From the NCBI RefSeq assembly GCF_963678975.1, contig NC_089274.1:45104075-45168074 (forward strand): a stretch of 64,000 nt of DNA, read 5' to 3'. A program made the translations under genes and the position numbers. The stretch's first letter is position 1. Every line of letters begins with the position of its first letter. This DNA comes from Dysidea avara. Its lineage: Eukaryota; Porifera; Demospongiae; Dictyoceratida; Dysideidae. Below the pieces are notes generated by a model, which saw only the letters and a list, made by a program, of their open reading frames with translations, had not been told where the DNA came from and made no database searches. Of this stretch, positions 23,092 through 35,094 are shown one piece after another.

Positions 23092-25314
23092 TCATGTAAT
23101 TGTATTAGCTACCTTTTTCTTGAATAAGTTCCATCCCTTTTTCTTCTTCTCAGTGTCTATTTGTTTAATTCTTGCTGCCATTTTTGCATCCACATCCTGT
23201 GAAGAATTACATAATGTTGTGATGTTTGTAAAACAGTGATGATGCTTACTACAAGTGGTGTTGAATGTTTTCTCTTGTTATACATTTCTTCAGGATTTAT
23301 GAGAAATTCTACACAGCGTGTGTGATTTCCCTGTTCAGCTAAGTCTCTGCAGTAACGGATGGGAAACAATTATAATCATGTTACAGACTGAAGCCCAGCA
23401 TTGATTACACTGGAACCATTCAAAATATCCCCTAAAATATGAATCCCTTTATAATGATGTCACTGAACCATGGTGTTGTTATAAGTACAGGACATCATTT
23501 CAATTACTTCCAAGGTTAGGACTACATGTGCAACTGTACATGCATAATATAACAAGCCAGCCACATTAAAGTTGAAAACAACAAAATTGCACATTCGTGT
23601 GACTAACAGGGAACATGTAACTTTGGGTGTAGCTGCTAACATAAATTACTTAATATGGTACTTAGATAAAAATAATAAAAAGGGTTTGTCATCAGACATT
23701 CCCTTTACACCACAAAAACAACCACCAGGCCATTTAATGGAAATCTAGTAACCAATGTAAAGGGTTGTCAAAACAGTACATAGCAACAGGAAGGGTTGTT
23801 TATGGAACTGTTTTTGTAGTAACAAACACACAGTGAGGTATAGTTTATAAAGAGATGGTATTTATGCACCTTGGTGTTAAGCCGTCACAATCTTGAGAGT
23901 TCAGATTTACAGAATGCTCATAGAACACTTTCAAGGACTCCAGTTGGCCATGTTCTGCAGCATCATGAACTGGAGTCGCTCCAAAGTCATCTGCTTCATC
24001 CCCGGTGACCAGCGAATGATGGAGCATCCACTGTAGAATTGCCACATGACCTGCAGAAATCAATGCACATGTTTTCATAGGAAGTCCTCTGCACCGATCT
24101 ATTGATTCCATTCAAAACAATACGGTGATTATGTACCTTTGGCAGCTGCAAAATGGAGGGGTGTGGCTCCATCACATGTCTTGCTGATGACAGAGCATTT
24201 AGCAGTTCTCACAAGCCAGTGTGTCACATTTACTTGACCAGTTTGTGCTGCTGCATGTAATGGGGTCATACCATCATTGGATGAACTTGTTGGATTAGCT
24301 TTGGCCATTTCTACTAGCCATTGAACACAGTGCAAGTGACCTTCTTGTGCAGCATAATATACTAGAGGTGAGAAAACCATATATCTCACAACAACAAAAC
24401 AACTATCACCTATGTTAAAGAACAGAAACACCTTTGATGCAAAGTGCAGGTGTTACAATACCTCATGATTATTATTGTTCTTTGTGGTACATAATTTGTC
24501 ACCATATGTGTACTATATCATACATGAAGCTACATGTAGCTTCCTCTAGCATACTGTTCTTGTTAAACATGTGGTATTGCAGGTCATATGCCTCTACAAA
24601 TGACCTCTGATAAGTGCCCCATCCTGTCATGTGCAACACTTTTACCTTATACAGCCACGCCCCACTCTTACCTGGAGTCTCACCACTGTAGGTCTGTATA
24701 TTTGGGTCACCATTTCCTGTTTGCATTAGTTCTTGGAGACATTCCAAGTGCCCTGAAACTGCTGCGTAATGAACTGGCGTGGCGCCGTCCAAATCTTTGT
24801 GCGCAGCAGACCCACCATTCTTTAGCATCCATGACAAGCATCCGTGGTGTCCATTGTAACAAAGAACGTGTGTCGCGGTGGCGCCACGTGCATCCTTGCT
24901 TTCTGCCATTGTACTGTCCTTCGAAAGGAGTAGCTCTAAAAATTCTGCGTTCCCATGTTTCGCTGCAACATGAATCGGCGTTGTGCCGTCTTCAGCGCTC
25001 ACTTCACAGTTCTTTAAAGTGCTCATATTGCACAGTAGTGCCCTTAAGCATTGTTTATGACTCTGAGTGATGGCGCTAGTAATTGAGAAAGTGACACTCT
25101 TACATTTGTTGCACACATCGGTTAGATCTCTCAATGATATCGTTGGACGGACATGCACTTCAAGTGATCCTATAGAATCGGTGTCATCGTCGTCAGAGAC
25201 TCCAGCCAAATAACTGTCCAAATCATCTAGAGCATCAGTCGCTTTCAAGCTGAGTCTGTTCTGCTTCTTCCCTTCTGGCATTGTCATAGATGCACTTTTT
25301 GTAACATAGATCAA
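23092..25314 (-). CDS. Espin-like ankyrin-repeat protein
   Basis: Minus-strand exons 24672-25314, 24137-24361, 23870-24050, 23253-23346 and 23092-23196 join in frame to at most 415 residues. The start is unsure: ATG at 25312-25314, or the better-context ATGs about 27 and 33 bases in. About eight ankyrin repeats follow an acidic N terminus (SDDDDTDSIGS). The last ones match espin closely and in order: NDGMTPLHAAAQTGQVNVTH, CDGATPLHFAAAKGH, DDFGATPVHDAAEHGQLESL, then DCDGLTPRDLAEQGNHTRCV. The tail DTEKKKKGWNLFKKK is basic. Espins bundle actin in vertebrate stereocilia and microvilli; ankyrin repeats there bind myosin III. No WH2 or C-terminal actin-bundling module is visible, so this is an espin-type ankyrin head with a short tail, perhaps an ancestral or truncated form. 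Confidence 0.75.
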
Positions 25315-26817
25315 GCCACTGCTGGGGTAATACTGTAGCTACACCCATTAAATAGGAGCACGTGATACTTGCAATGACGCAACAGTGACTACTTGACAAT
25401 ATTAGAGATGTGTTTGAGCCTTCTCCATTAAAGTGTATGCATGTTACTTACTGCTATAATTAAACCTTTTACAAAAACAGCATTTCAAATAGCTAAACAC
25501 AAGGAAGTCTTTGCCACCTTGCTCAAACTGCATGTGGGCAGAGAAGCAAACTCAACAGAAGCAGAAAAGCACCCTGTTTCTCAACTTATAGCTACTTATA
25601 TGCATTCATCTACTTTTGAGACAATCATGCAATCAGCACATTATCAGGTATTTAGTGCATCCTACCATCCTTTGTACTGACTTAAAGTACACATATTCAT
25701 GCATGTAGTAACTAGTTATGTAAAATATTTATCTACCTTGTTATTTTTTACTGGGCATGCATCCGCAGGCTCAGGAACTGACAATTTAAAGCTCAATATT
25801 ACATGCATGGAGCTCGCCACCAGTTAAAAACACCATGAATGCATGCGTGTGTGCATACATGTAGTATAACTAGTAGCTATACTGCTGCATACATGTAGTA
25901 TAACTAGTAGCTATACTGCTATTTTTTGTCATATTTACATGTGTACGACTCACATTAATTGCCATATATAGGTCCCCAGGACTTGCTCCAATTTGCTCTG
26001 CATGCACAACTGTCAACCATGACAAGGTGAATGCCTATTTGTTGCAACACATTTTATGATTATCATTGTTATACTAACTTACTACAGAAATTCATACACT
26101 CTTCAGGTTTGCAGGTGGAGCATCCAGTAATACTGAAGTGTGTTTGCTCTAGTAATTATGTAGATATAAGATTTAGCACGGTAAGAGAGTTTAAGGCCAA
26201 ACTGGCAAAAATCATAAGAGGTGATTATTTGCTTCTTCAGCAATTTAACAAGAGAATCTATATTCTCCCCCAGCCACCTATAGCTATAGCCTGTTTGTGT
26301 CCCTCCCCTTTCCAGCTCCTGGATCCGCCCTGAGATCTAAGAATGCACCCAATCTATAGCTGTATGGTATGTCAAAAGGCTACATTATATATAGCTATAC
26401 AGTGCGGCAACCATGTGCAACTGCAACTCTCCTACTTTCTATTACAACTGCTGTGAAGCAACCAATACAGATTATGATGCCACATGTATGTTACATTGTA
26501 TGTAGTTATCCAAAAAGCGATCAAAGAATTTAGTGTGATTACAGAGGAAAAAATGAAAATTTGAAGTAGCTAATCAAGTTGATTCTTGCATGTGGGCTAT
26601 TGAGTGAAGTATAGCCCCTTAACAGCATTGCATGAGCATGCAATACATATTATATTATGTCAATAATAATAAGTAATTATTAAGATCATCAGCAGATGGC
26701 TGTGGAGTCTTTAAGCTGTTTATCAGGCTATGGGTGTGTTGAACACGCAAAATATATTCATTTTTAGAGGCGTTTAGTATACGGACGAAGATGCTGGTTA
26801 GCAGTTTGACAGTGATT
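25315..26817. other. Intergenic, no gene supported
   Basis: A 34-bp tandem duplication (unit GCATACATGTAGTATAACTA...) lies at about 25852-25920. A frame of 79 codons at 25441-25680 has no recognisable domain. A CTGGATCCGCC remnant of the GGATCC-end element family lies near 26325. Confidence 0.4.
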
Positions 26818-27037
26818 CACTGTTAAAATGAAGAGTAACGACAACTCTTACAGAATTCCCATAATAGGGAGGATTAATACCCCTCAGAGTAACCATTACT
26901 CTAAAGGAGTAACACATGCTCTGAAGGTGGTGTCACTTACTATTCAGAGTAATGGCTATTATAATAACTCTTCAAAGTGAATCCTCCCTACACTGGGAAC
27001 TCTTTAGAGTGGTGGTTACAGTTCATTTTTAACAGTG
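26818..27037. mobile_element. MITE with CACTGTTAAAA termini
   Basis: Termini CACTGTTAAAATGAA and TTCATTTTTAACAGTG are inverted copies. The homology continues inward for about 60 bp, including GGGAGGATT / AATCCTCCC. There are internal repeats of CAGAGTAA. Length is 220 bp with no coding frame. Confidence 0.75.
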
Positions 27038-27903
27038 TTTGACTTTGGTTTCAATTGAATTTGTACCAATATTTTAGGCATTTACCCCAAATGTTCCATC
27101 CTGGATCTTCCATTGGATCTATACCTATCTGAGCAGATCCTATGCATGCAGTTAAAATGTGATAGTGTGCACGTGCTGTATGACCAGTATATATAGAGTC
27201 AAACACATACCATGGCATACATAAGTCATATATATATAAGATGCAACCTTAAACCCTCCTAGCTAGCTATATATGTTAAAATCAAGTTACAGCCGGTTAA
27301 AATCAGAAAATTGGATACATGTGGAAGCCTTGTTTTGTCAAATTCGGTCACAAATATATTTTGTGGGAGTGGTAGCTAACCCTGATGAGGGTACTGTTAT
27401 TTCTAGAAGACCTTATTAGCATACGTATATAAACTAATGCAATTGTATTGTGTCCTTCTATGTGTAGCTAGCTGCTTATTCACTTAATTATGGATTTTAA
27501 TGCTGCCATGTCATCTTTGTACAGTCATCACAACTCATTATGACTGACATGCATACTAAAATTTTTGGAGGGAAGTTAAGAGCTCCCACGACCTCCCTTA
27601 AACTACTTCTGGTGGACAATAACAGACAATGTTACCAGTATAGCAGGAGGAATACTCACATAATGCTGAGTGAAATGGTTGAAGTGTGTCTGCCGAGGTG
27701 GTGTTGAATATTCTTCATACTAAGGTATGTATGTGTGCATGCATGAGTGCTATGGATCATAAACATTTCATGTGCATTAATTATCTCTTTTCAGTTGATA
27801 CACACATAGCTGTATGCTACTTACATATTAGCTATCAACAAGTATATGCAATATGTCCTCTCCTATAAGGAAAATTACTGACAGAGTCGCCTGGTATGTA
27901 TGT

Positions 27904-28027
27904 AATAGTTGTAACACGGGCATGAGGGCTTTGCCTGATATGGTATACCTGACTTCCTGAGGGCCACAGGCCCGAGGGCAGAGGGCATACATATCAGGCA
28001 AAGCCCAAATGCCCCGTGTTACAGCTA
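27904..28027. mobile_element. Palindromic MITE (AACACGGGCAT family), copy 2
   Basis: TAGTTGTAACACGGGCATGA on the left mirrors GCCCCGTGTTACAGCTA on the right, with inner arms GGGCTTTGCCTGATATG and ATATCAGGCAAAGCCC. It is followed by an ATGT microsatellite (28048-28085). Confidence 0.85.
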
Positions 28028-29124
28028 ATATGTAACACTTTTCAGACGTACATATGTATGTAATGTATGTATGTATGTATGTACGTTAAATAAGAGTAGC
28101 TATATATTAGGGTGGGTGCATGGGGTGCCAAAGCATCCCCTCCAATGTGTTAGCAACTAGAAAGCTAGTAGAAGTTACACTACAAATGTAATTGCATCTT
28201 AAAGATGGAAAGAGCAAGAAGGGAAGCTGAAGCTAAAGTCTCTTCTAGGAATCAACAAGAAGGGTTAATTAAAATTTTATTTTATGTGCAAAACCGCTAA
28301 AAGCTACTAATAATCAAAATACTCTTATAGAACAGTAAATTACTGTACTAGAATATTTATCAATAAAAACATTCTAAACTAAAAGGAACAAAGACCCGTA
28401 TGTATTTGAGCAATTCTCCTTCTTGACTTGTGTACTGAATCTCACCATTGTACCAAGCATCCAATTGCTGCCAGAAAGTGATTGACTGGTATCATTTAAA
28501 ATTGGCACATAGTTGCTTGCAATGTTAAAACTGTATCCTGTTATCAGTCCAGCTTAGGGGCACTTGCCTGAGATTATGTGTGAAGATATACAATAGGCTG
28601 GTATGTAATGATTTGTAACATAACTTCTTTAAAACACATGTGAGTCAAAAAAAGTAGTGATGTACAAAATAAGCATTACTTACAGGATAATAATAATATG
28701 AATGAATGCAGTAATTAGCTATGAATGTGTGATATTGTAATATGGAGCAGACCTGGATCAAGCACTCAATCACTTGCAAAAGTGTTTGAGCGCAGGCACA
28801 AATGTTGATTATGCTTAAATAAATTGCTTCAATTACAAAATGAAGCACTATAAAAGTGGGTAACAATTTAAGTATTTATTGCAACTATAAACAAACAGTA
28901 ATCGGTAAAGTGTTTCATCATTTAATCTACACCTCTCAGACCTGAAAAATTTCCCTACATGCACCATGCACTAAATAATCACTTTACAAGAACAGATGAT
29001 GCAGGAATTCCTTACTGCTACTTTGTCTGCTAGCACTTTTGGCTGATATTTCATTGAAGCAAAGTTGGGAGCCCTTGTGTTTTAAAGTGCTGCATAAAGT
29101 GCTTATAAGTACAAGTGCCTTAAG

Positions 29125-29178
29125 CAGTGCAGATCCAGACATGACAGGGGGCACATGACAGAGGGGCATACATGTGCC

Positions 29179-29209
<31 letters not shown>

Positions 29210-29679
29210 AGTTAGATATGTACTCTAAGAGAAGGCGGTAAAATAATCTAATAGAACAGTCACAGTATGTTACACTATTAAGAATCCTCCACTGAGTATG
29301 AATACTTGCATCTATAGTACCAACCCATGGGCACATTTAGAAATGTATCCTGTTAAAGGATTTTATTTTGCAAATTATAAGTTTACTTGGTCTTTTGTAT
29401 GTCATCCTGACAATTTACTCTTGGCTGAGTTGGCTCATACATGACTGTCGCTGATCCTTACATGCAGTTCTTTATCAATGTAGACCACTTAGAAAGTATG
29501 ATTTATTACTATGATTTAAATATATTTCTACACTGCATCAAAATTTTCAGTCCTGAAGCATGTAAAATATACCTATAGATTCTGGGGCCTCCAGACCCCC
29601 TGCTTTATATATAACTACCTACTACCCTAGTCATGGTGCACCCCCCCCTTCCTTTGTCAAACCCTGTATCTGCCCCTGT
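29125..29679. mobile_element. GGATCC-end element in unit 1
   Basis: It begins CAGTGCAGATCCAG and ends with the inverse form ATCTGCCCCTG, flanked by TTAAG on both sides. It is present at the same place in unit 2 (35095-35638), so it predates the duplication. Inside is a C homopolymer of about 26 bases followed by A10 (29178-29210) and copies of the 19-bp motif. Confidence 0.65.
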
Positions 29680-29744
29680 TAAGTACGTGACCGATGTCTG
29701 ATGTAAAGTATACAACAATTGATAATGGTACTATACAATATAGG

Positions 29745-30506
29745 TTAGATATTGCATCTGGTTGGTCTGATCTTTATCTCGATGAATGGGAGAAAATGCC
29801 ATTTTGAATTTAAATGTATTCCATCCCAGTGATTATAGAATATGTTAGGAGCAGTACGGTGGCATTTACCAAACCACCATCCTCCAAGTGGAACACTATG
29901 ACCACGATAGAGGGCACAGTTTACACCGCTATGTGAATCATTGTCACTGTCTTTAGTGGTGAAGTTCTTTCCATTGTGAGCTCTCATTGGATCAGTAGTG
30001 GTCCCCTGGAATCCTCCAACAGTTAGTTTGTACTTGTCTTTAGCTGATGCAACTTTAAACTGCTCATATTGGAAGAAGAGCTTAGTACCATTAGTTAACT
30101 TGATGTCCATTCTCATTTCCCAACCACCTTGACCAGTGAGACAATGGAGGGCTCTCAGTCCGTACCAAAATTCCCCAGTTAATTTCCCAAATCCATCTTC
30201 ATACCCAACCCAGGTCCTGTTAAAGTCAACAGATCCATCTTCTCTCCTCTGTACCACTAACCATCCTCCTCCTCCATTGATAGTGTCACAATAAGCCTCA
30301 GCCTCCAAATGATCATCCCTACAGACATTGGGAATGACATAAATTCCTGATTGTCTAGTCTTCCTGGAGAAGGTGAAACTACCATATCCTAGATCACAAC
30401 AGCTGTTAATGACATGAATACTATTGGTCTGTTGACCACTGGAGAGTGGTAGTATCCCAACAGCCAGTAGTAGTATTATTGTAGTAATAGTAGTAGTAGT
30501 AGTCAT
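29745..30506 (-). CDS. Secreted fibrinogen-related lectin FReD-1
   Basis: A single uninterrupted frame of 253 residues. A threonine-rich start (MTTTTTITT, encoded by an ACT repeat) leads into a signal peptide ending near SSGQ. The rest is one fibrinogen C-terminal domain: CCDLGYG, AYCDTINGGGGWLVVQRRED, GSVDFNRTW, GFGKLTGEFWYGLRALHCLT, TTKDSDNDS (the DxDND calcium site), NCALY, GGWWFGKCH and IKIRP. Such stand-alone FReD lectins (ficolin, tachylectin type) bind acetylated sugars on microbes in known animals; that role here is inferred. No collagen or coiled-coil stalk is seen. Unlike ficolins, the LNGxY segment after the WW-CH motif reads APNIFYN. Its 3' third matches the fragment at 35710-36018 better than FReD-2, suggesting a mosaic gene. 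Confidence 0.9.
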   Translation of the reverse strand: MTTTTTITTIILLLAVGILPLSSGQQTNSIHVINSCCDLGYGSFTFSRKTRQSGIYVIPNVCRDDHLEAEAYCDTINGGGGWLVVQRREDGSVDFNRTWVGYEDGFGKLTGEFWYGLRALHCLTGQGGWEMRMDIKLTNGTKLFFQYEQFKVASAKDKYKLTVGGFQGTTTDPMRAHNGKNFTTKDSDNDSHSGVNCALYRGHSVPLGGWWFGKCHRTAPNIFYNHWDGIHLNSKWHFLPFIEIKIRPTRCNI

Positions 30507-30527
30507 TGTAGAGCTACTGATGAACTA

Positions 30528-30558
30528 GAGATCACCTCACAATGTGATCTCTTTATAG
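30528..30558 (-). promoter_or_regulatory. FReD-1 core promoter: TATA box plus 24-bp palindrome
   Basis: Reading on the minus strand, CTATAAAG is followed at once by GAGATCAC-attgtgag-GTGATCTC, whose 8-bp arms are perfect, and the ATG follows 21 bases later. The same arrangement sits before FReD-2, FReD-3 and the pseudogene. Confidence 0.7.
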
Positions 30559-30590
30559 CAGTGGTGTACAATGAAATGTGATAAGTGATG

Positions 30591-30928
30591 CAGGGGCGGA
30601 TCCAGAGTTTCGAAAGAGGGGGGGCACCTTTCTGAAAAACAGTTGAAGACCAAAAAACTTGCTGAAAACCAGTTGAAGACCAAAAAAAAAAAAAAAAAAA
30701 GGTCACAACAATAATAGCTAGTTATCCTTACCAACTATATCACGTCTGTTATGTAAAATAAAATCCTATTTGTAGCTTCATAGGTAAGCTACACTGCCTC
30801 ATGAACATTGTGACTGCTTTATTAGAGTACTTGACTGCTCTATTAGAGTATCTCGATCTTGTATGCAATTTCTTGAAGAGGGGGGGGGGGGCATTTGCCC
30901 CAAATGCCCCATCCTGGATCCGCCACTG
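30591..30928. mobile_element. GGATCC-end element inserted in unit 1 only
   Basis: Termini CAGGGGCGGATCCAG and CTGGATCCGCCACTG are 15-bp inverted repeats with one mismatch. GTGATG flanks both sides (30585-30590 and 30929-30934). Unit 2 has an intact single GTGATG at the matching point (near 37350), so this is a filled site with a 6-bp target duplication. Inside are A18 and G12 tracts and two tandem copies of the 19-bp motif. No transposase is present. Confidence 0.88.
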
Positions 30929-31154
30929 GTGATGTGACACATGTACATATATAGTCAATATAATTGCACTGCTACTCCAGCTTGCTGATCCATATAATTA
31001 ACTGAATGGAGTGTGTATAATTTTATAATAGCCTAACTGTCATATATGGTAATTTTTATAGTTTTGCACACATTATGGCCAAACATTCAGTTCTAAGATT
31101 ATTACCACGTGGTGTGAAGCCATGCAGGTGCATGTCTGTTACACACTAAAATCC

Positions 31155-31490
31155 ACTATAAGAATATGTGGGCATGATTGTCTAGTAGTCACAGCATTGG
31201 GCTGTTAATTCAGGGATCCCAAGCCAGGGATAAACTTAAGTAAATATGTTTTGAAACCCTTATCAAGAATAGACTGTCAACTATACACTCCTTCCCATCA
31301 GCAATAAAGTTATGGAACAACTTACCCTTGAATGAAGCAGGAACAACACTAGAGAGATTTAAACAGTTGATAAACTTCATTTTTATTTAACTAGTTTGTA
31401 GTTAATCATCCAATCTATCGTGCAAAATCATAATTTCCTGTACCTCACACTCCCTGATGGAGGCTCTAAATACAATACAATATGTTGGCT
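31155..31490 (+). mobile_element. tRNA-like head joined to LINE 3' tail, unit 1 copy
   Basis: Bases about 31165-31240 look like a degenerate tRNA (TGTCTAGTAGTCACAGCATT, then GGGATCCCAAGCC as a weak B box). Bases 31262-31389 encode RLSTIHSFPSAIKLWNNLP, the typical end of a non-LTR reverse transcriptase protein. It ends in ATACAATACAATAT. The counterpart in unit 2 is 37588-37915. It may be a SINE with a LINE-derived tail. Confidence 0.5.
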
Positions 31491-33325
31491 TAAGTTTAGT
31501 ATTATGTATGTTAATGGTATAACATTGTCTTCAGCTTTCTGAAGGGTTGTGTTGACCATATGTTGAAGTACACACCATGCATGTGGTAACATGATGAGAG
31601 TTTGTAGATACTACAATGAGTGGAATGGTTTTATTGGTATTAACATCATCATGTGATGTAACGCTTGTCAGAGGAGTACATATTCTGAACAACATGAGGA
31701 TGGTGATGGACAACAACAGAATACGTAACTATTTATAGGATTAACAAACAATAGTATAGTAGCTGATCAACAAACAAGAGTATAGTAGCTGTAAGTTGTA
31801 TAGGTGGATAGATGTGTTTAGTATGCTAAAAGCATCCTCTTTGAAAATTTCATCATTTTATCATTTAGTACGTAGCTAGGCATAGGCATATATGTAGCTA
31901 GAAGATGTTAGAAGTGTAATTCAGCATAAGCAATATATGTACACAGATGAAGGGCAAGGAGAAGCGTTAAGTAGGTGATTAAATTATATCTGTTGTAGCA
32001 AGGCTTTACATATACTTTAATCTTTAATACAACTACTCTAATAGAATGTTCAACAGATTTCATTAAAACTTTATTACATATTAATATATAGTAGAAACAG
32101 TGTGTGAGCTGAAATAGAACTTCTATCATTATCAGTTTATTTCTGCATTGCTATCTCACCATTAGGTAGGGTTTCCAACTCAAAATAAGAAGGTGCTTCC
32201 ATTTGTTGTTTCTGGTGATTTTCACACAGATCGACCTTTACGATAAAGCAAAAAAGTGCTAATTTATTATTGGATTGCTTGTAGCATTGGGTATCAGCAT
32301 AAGTGTAACACACAAAAACATATAAAAGGGGTCACGTGACCAAAAATATCAAAATAGTTGAATTGGGAAGCTTAATACAAAATCATTGTATTTTAGGATG
32401 ACCGAAGTCACAATTAGTATATTTTCTTGTCTTATAATGAAGACTTCTACATCTTGTAGTGCTTTAGCATCCTGTGTAGCTGTGATGGGATTGTTGGCCA
32501 CATGACCCGGGCCACTTTTGGGTACTTACAGTTAAAACTGCACTGACATTGAAGGTAATAGACGGTTTACTAATATATTAGCACTTGTTTGTTTTATCTT
32601 AAGGTCAGTCTGCATAAAAATCATCAGAAATAATGAAAAAGGCTAAGGCATCATCTTATTTTGCAGTGGAAATCCTCCGTATATGGAGGGATTTTTGGTC
32701 ACGTGGCCATGTGGATATTTACATATGTTAAAATTGTGCTGATAGTGACTGCTGCAAACGATTAGCGCTTGTTTACTTTATCTTAAAGGTAAATCTGTGT
32801 GAAAATCTCCAGAAACAAGAAAATGAAGCACCTTAGTGAAAACCCTACATTAGGTAAAACATCCTGCTATACCTACATATGGGTTACAGTATTCATACCA
32901 TGTTAGTTGTTAAATTATATTTACTCTTTGGTGTGTTTTAATATCTGTTCCATAACAAGCTGATTAGTATTAATTCCAGTGACATTAGAAACATCTTTAA
33001 AACTAACAGGGATTCTAACTGTCTTTTTAAACTAGCTTGACAATGACTATTGGGAAGACAAAATGGGTGGAGATTGTATCATTGCTCTCTCTATAGCATG
33101 TAGCTATGTATGTAAAAGACGTATGTGAAGTGTGTCTGTGAGGTGATGTTGAATGTTCTTCATACTAAGGTATGTATTTGTTCATGAGCGCTATGGATCA
33201 TAAATATTTCATGTGCATTAATTATCTCTTTTCAGTTGATACATACATAACTGTATGCTACTTACATATTAGCTATCAACAAGTATATGTCAAGAATTAC
33301 TGACGGAGTCACCTGGTATGTATGT

Positions 33326-33438
33326 AATAGTTGTAACACGGGCATGAGGGCTTTGCCTGATATGTATGCCTGACTTCCTGAGGGCCGGCAGAGGGCATAC
33401 ATATCAGGCAAAGCCCAAATGCCCCGTGTTACAGCTAA
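33326..33438. mobile_element. Palindromic MITE (AACACGGGCAT family), copy 3
   Basis: The orthologous position of copy 2 inside unit 2. It is nearly identical but about 11 bp shorter at the palindrome centre, followed again by an ATGT microsatellite. Confidence 0.85.
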
Positions 33439-33989
33439 TATGTAACACTTTTCAGATGTACGTATGTATGTAATGTATGTGTGTATGTATGTATGTACCT
33501 TAAATAAGAGTAGCTATATATATATAGGTATCTCTAAATGGTTAAGATGTAATTCTGACCAATAAGAGCAAGTCATAAATTTTGAATATTGCAAAATAGT
33601 TCAATATCAATATAACAAGTCAAACTGATGTTACCATTGTCATATTCTCAGTTATTTATGGGTACATACAAATATATCAATTCATTGCACACCACTAAAC
33701 TCTCTGTGATCATAAGGGAAGATTTAGGGTGGGTGCATGGGGTGCCAAAGCATCCCCTCCGAAATTTTACTATGTGTTAGCAACTAGAAAGCTAGTAGAA
33801 GTTACACGCAGCTTAAAGATGGAAAGAGCAAGAAGGGAAGCTGGAGCTAAAGTCTCTTCTAGGAATCAACAGGAAGGGTTAATTAAAATTTTATTTTATG
33901 TGCAAAGCCGCTAAAAGCTGCTATTAATCTAAATACTCTTATAGAACAGTCAACTACTGTACTAGAACATTCATCAATAAAACATTCTT

Positions 33990-34272
33990 ATTAGTACTTT
34001 ACAGTGTCCAGCACTGAAGGTCTGACAGCAACATGTGCTGCAGGCCTGCAGCCTTTGGATTATCCTAACCTAACAGGAACTGGAGACTTAATGATTACTT
34101 TAACTTAGCTAACAATAAGGTGAAACAGAAAAGGGCCAAAGAAAGCCTCCTACCCAAGGATTTGAACTGCAGGCCACCCAATGTCTAGTTAAGCACCACA
34201 CTCAGTCTCCTCCAGGAGGGATGGATTTTCTTCCTTTAAACCTAAGTATTTATTGTTATTTGTACTTTACAG
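33990..34272 (-). mobile_element. tRNA-derived SINE inserted in unit 2 only
   Basis: On the minus strand the head has a tRNA-like stretch ending in CAGTTCAAATCCTTGGGTAG, a good B box. The body carries TTTCACCTTATTGTTAGCTA and GTTAGGTTAGGATAATCC. ACATTCT flanks both ends and occurs once in unit 1 near 28368, so this is a filled site. A 28-bp direct repeat (GTGCTGGA..ACTGTAAAGTAC) lies at both ends of the insert, suggesting a partial dimer. A truncated relative is at 43855-44040. Confidence 0.75.
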
Positions 34273-35094
34273 TATCCAGCACATTCTAAACTAAAAGGAA
34301 CAAAGACCAGTATGTATTTGAGCATTTCTCCTTCTTGACTTGTGCACTGAATCTCACCATTGTACCAAGCATCCAATTGCTTAAAAAGTTAAATCCAATG
34401 CTAGAAAGTGATTGACTAATGTCATTTTAAATTGACACATATGGTTGCTTGCAAAGTTAAAACTGTAGCCTGTTATCAATCCAGCTTAGGGGCACTTGCC
34501 TGAGATTATGTGTGAAGGTTTACAATAGGCTGGTATGTAATGATTTGTAACATAATTTCTTTAAAACACTTACATGAGTCAAAAAAATAGTGATGTACAA
34601 AACAAGCATTGATTACAGGATAATATAATGTGTAATAATTAGCTATGAATGTGTGGTATTGTAATTTGGAGTAGACCTGGGTCAAGCAATTAGGTTGAGT
34701 GCTCTTCAAACATTCAATCACTTGCAAAAGTGCTTGAGCAAAAGCACAAATGCTGATTATGCTTAAATATAGTAATTGCTTCAATTACAAAATGAAGCAC
34801 TATAAAAGTGCTTACTTAATTACTTGAAATTAGATAACAATTTAAATATTTATTGTTACTATGAACAAACAGTAATCGGTAAAGTGTTTCATCATTTAAT
34901 CTACACCTCTCAGACCTGAAAATTTTCCTACACCACTAAATAATCACTTTACAAGAGCAGATGATGCAGGAATTCCTTACTGTTACTTTGTCTATTAGCG
35001 CTTTTGGCTGATATTTCATTGAAGCAAAGTTGGGAGCCCTTGTGTTTTAAAGTGCTGCATAAAGTGCTTATAAGTACAAGTGCCTTAAGCAGTG

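Larger units (their letters stand above)
27675..33118. repeat. Segmental tandem duplication, unit 1
   Basis: This about 5.4-kb unit aligns along almost its whole length with 33126-39370. Matching landmarks in order are GAAGTGTGTCTG at the left edge, the palindromic MITE, GGTGGGTGCATGGGGTGCC, the AGTAATCGGTAAAGTGTTTC block, the GGATCC-end element, the FReD gene, the LINE tail, and TTGACAATGACTATTGG near the right edge. It differs by a private 338-bp insertion (30591-30928) and lacks the insertions found in unit 2. Confidence 0.9.

Noticed and set aside
25441-25680. 79-codon frame upstream of the ankyrin gene
   Set aside because: No domain, no start context and no neighbouring exon could be linked to it.
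30503-30734. Phe-rich minus-strand frames upstream of FReD-1
   Set aside because: They are translations of the A18 tract inside the inserted GGATCC-end element.
33729-33914. 61-codon frame in unit 2
   Set aside because: The matching stretch in unit 1 (28115-28300) is not open, so it is not conserved as protein.
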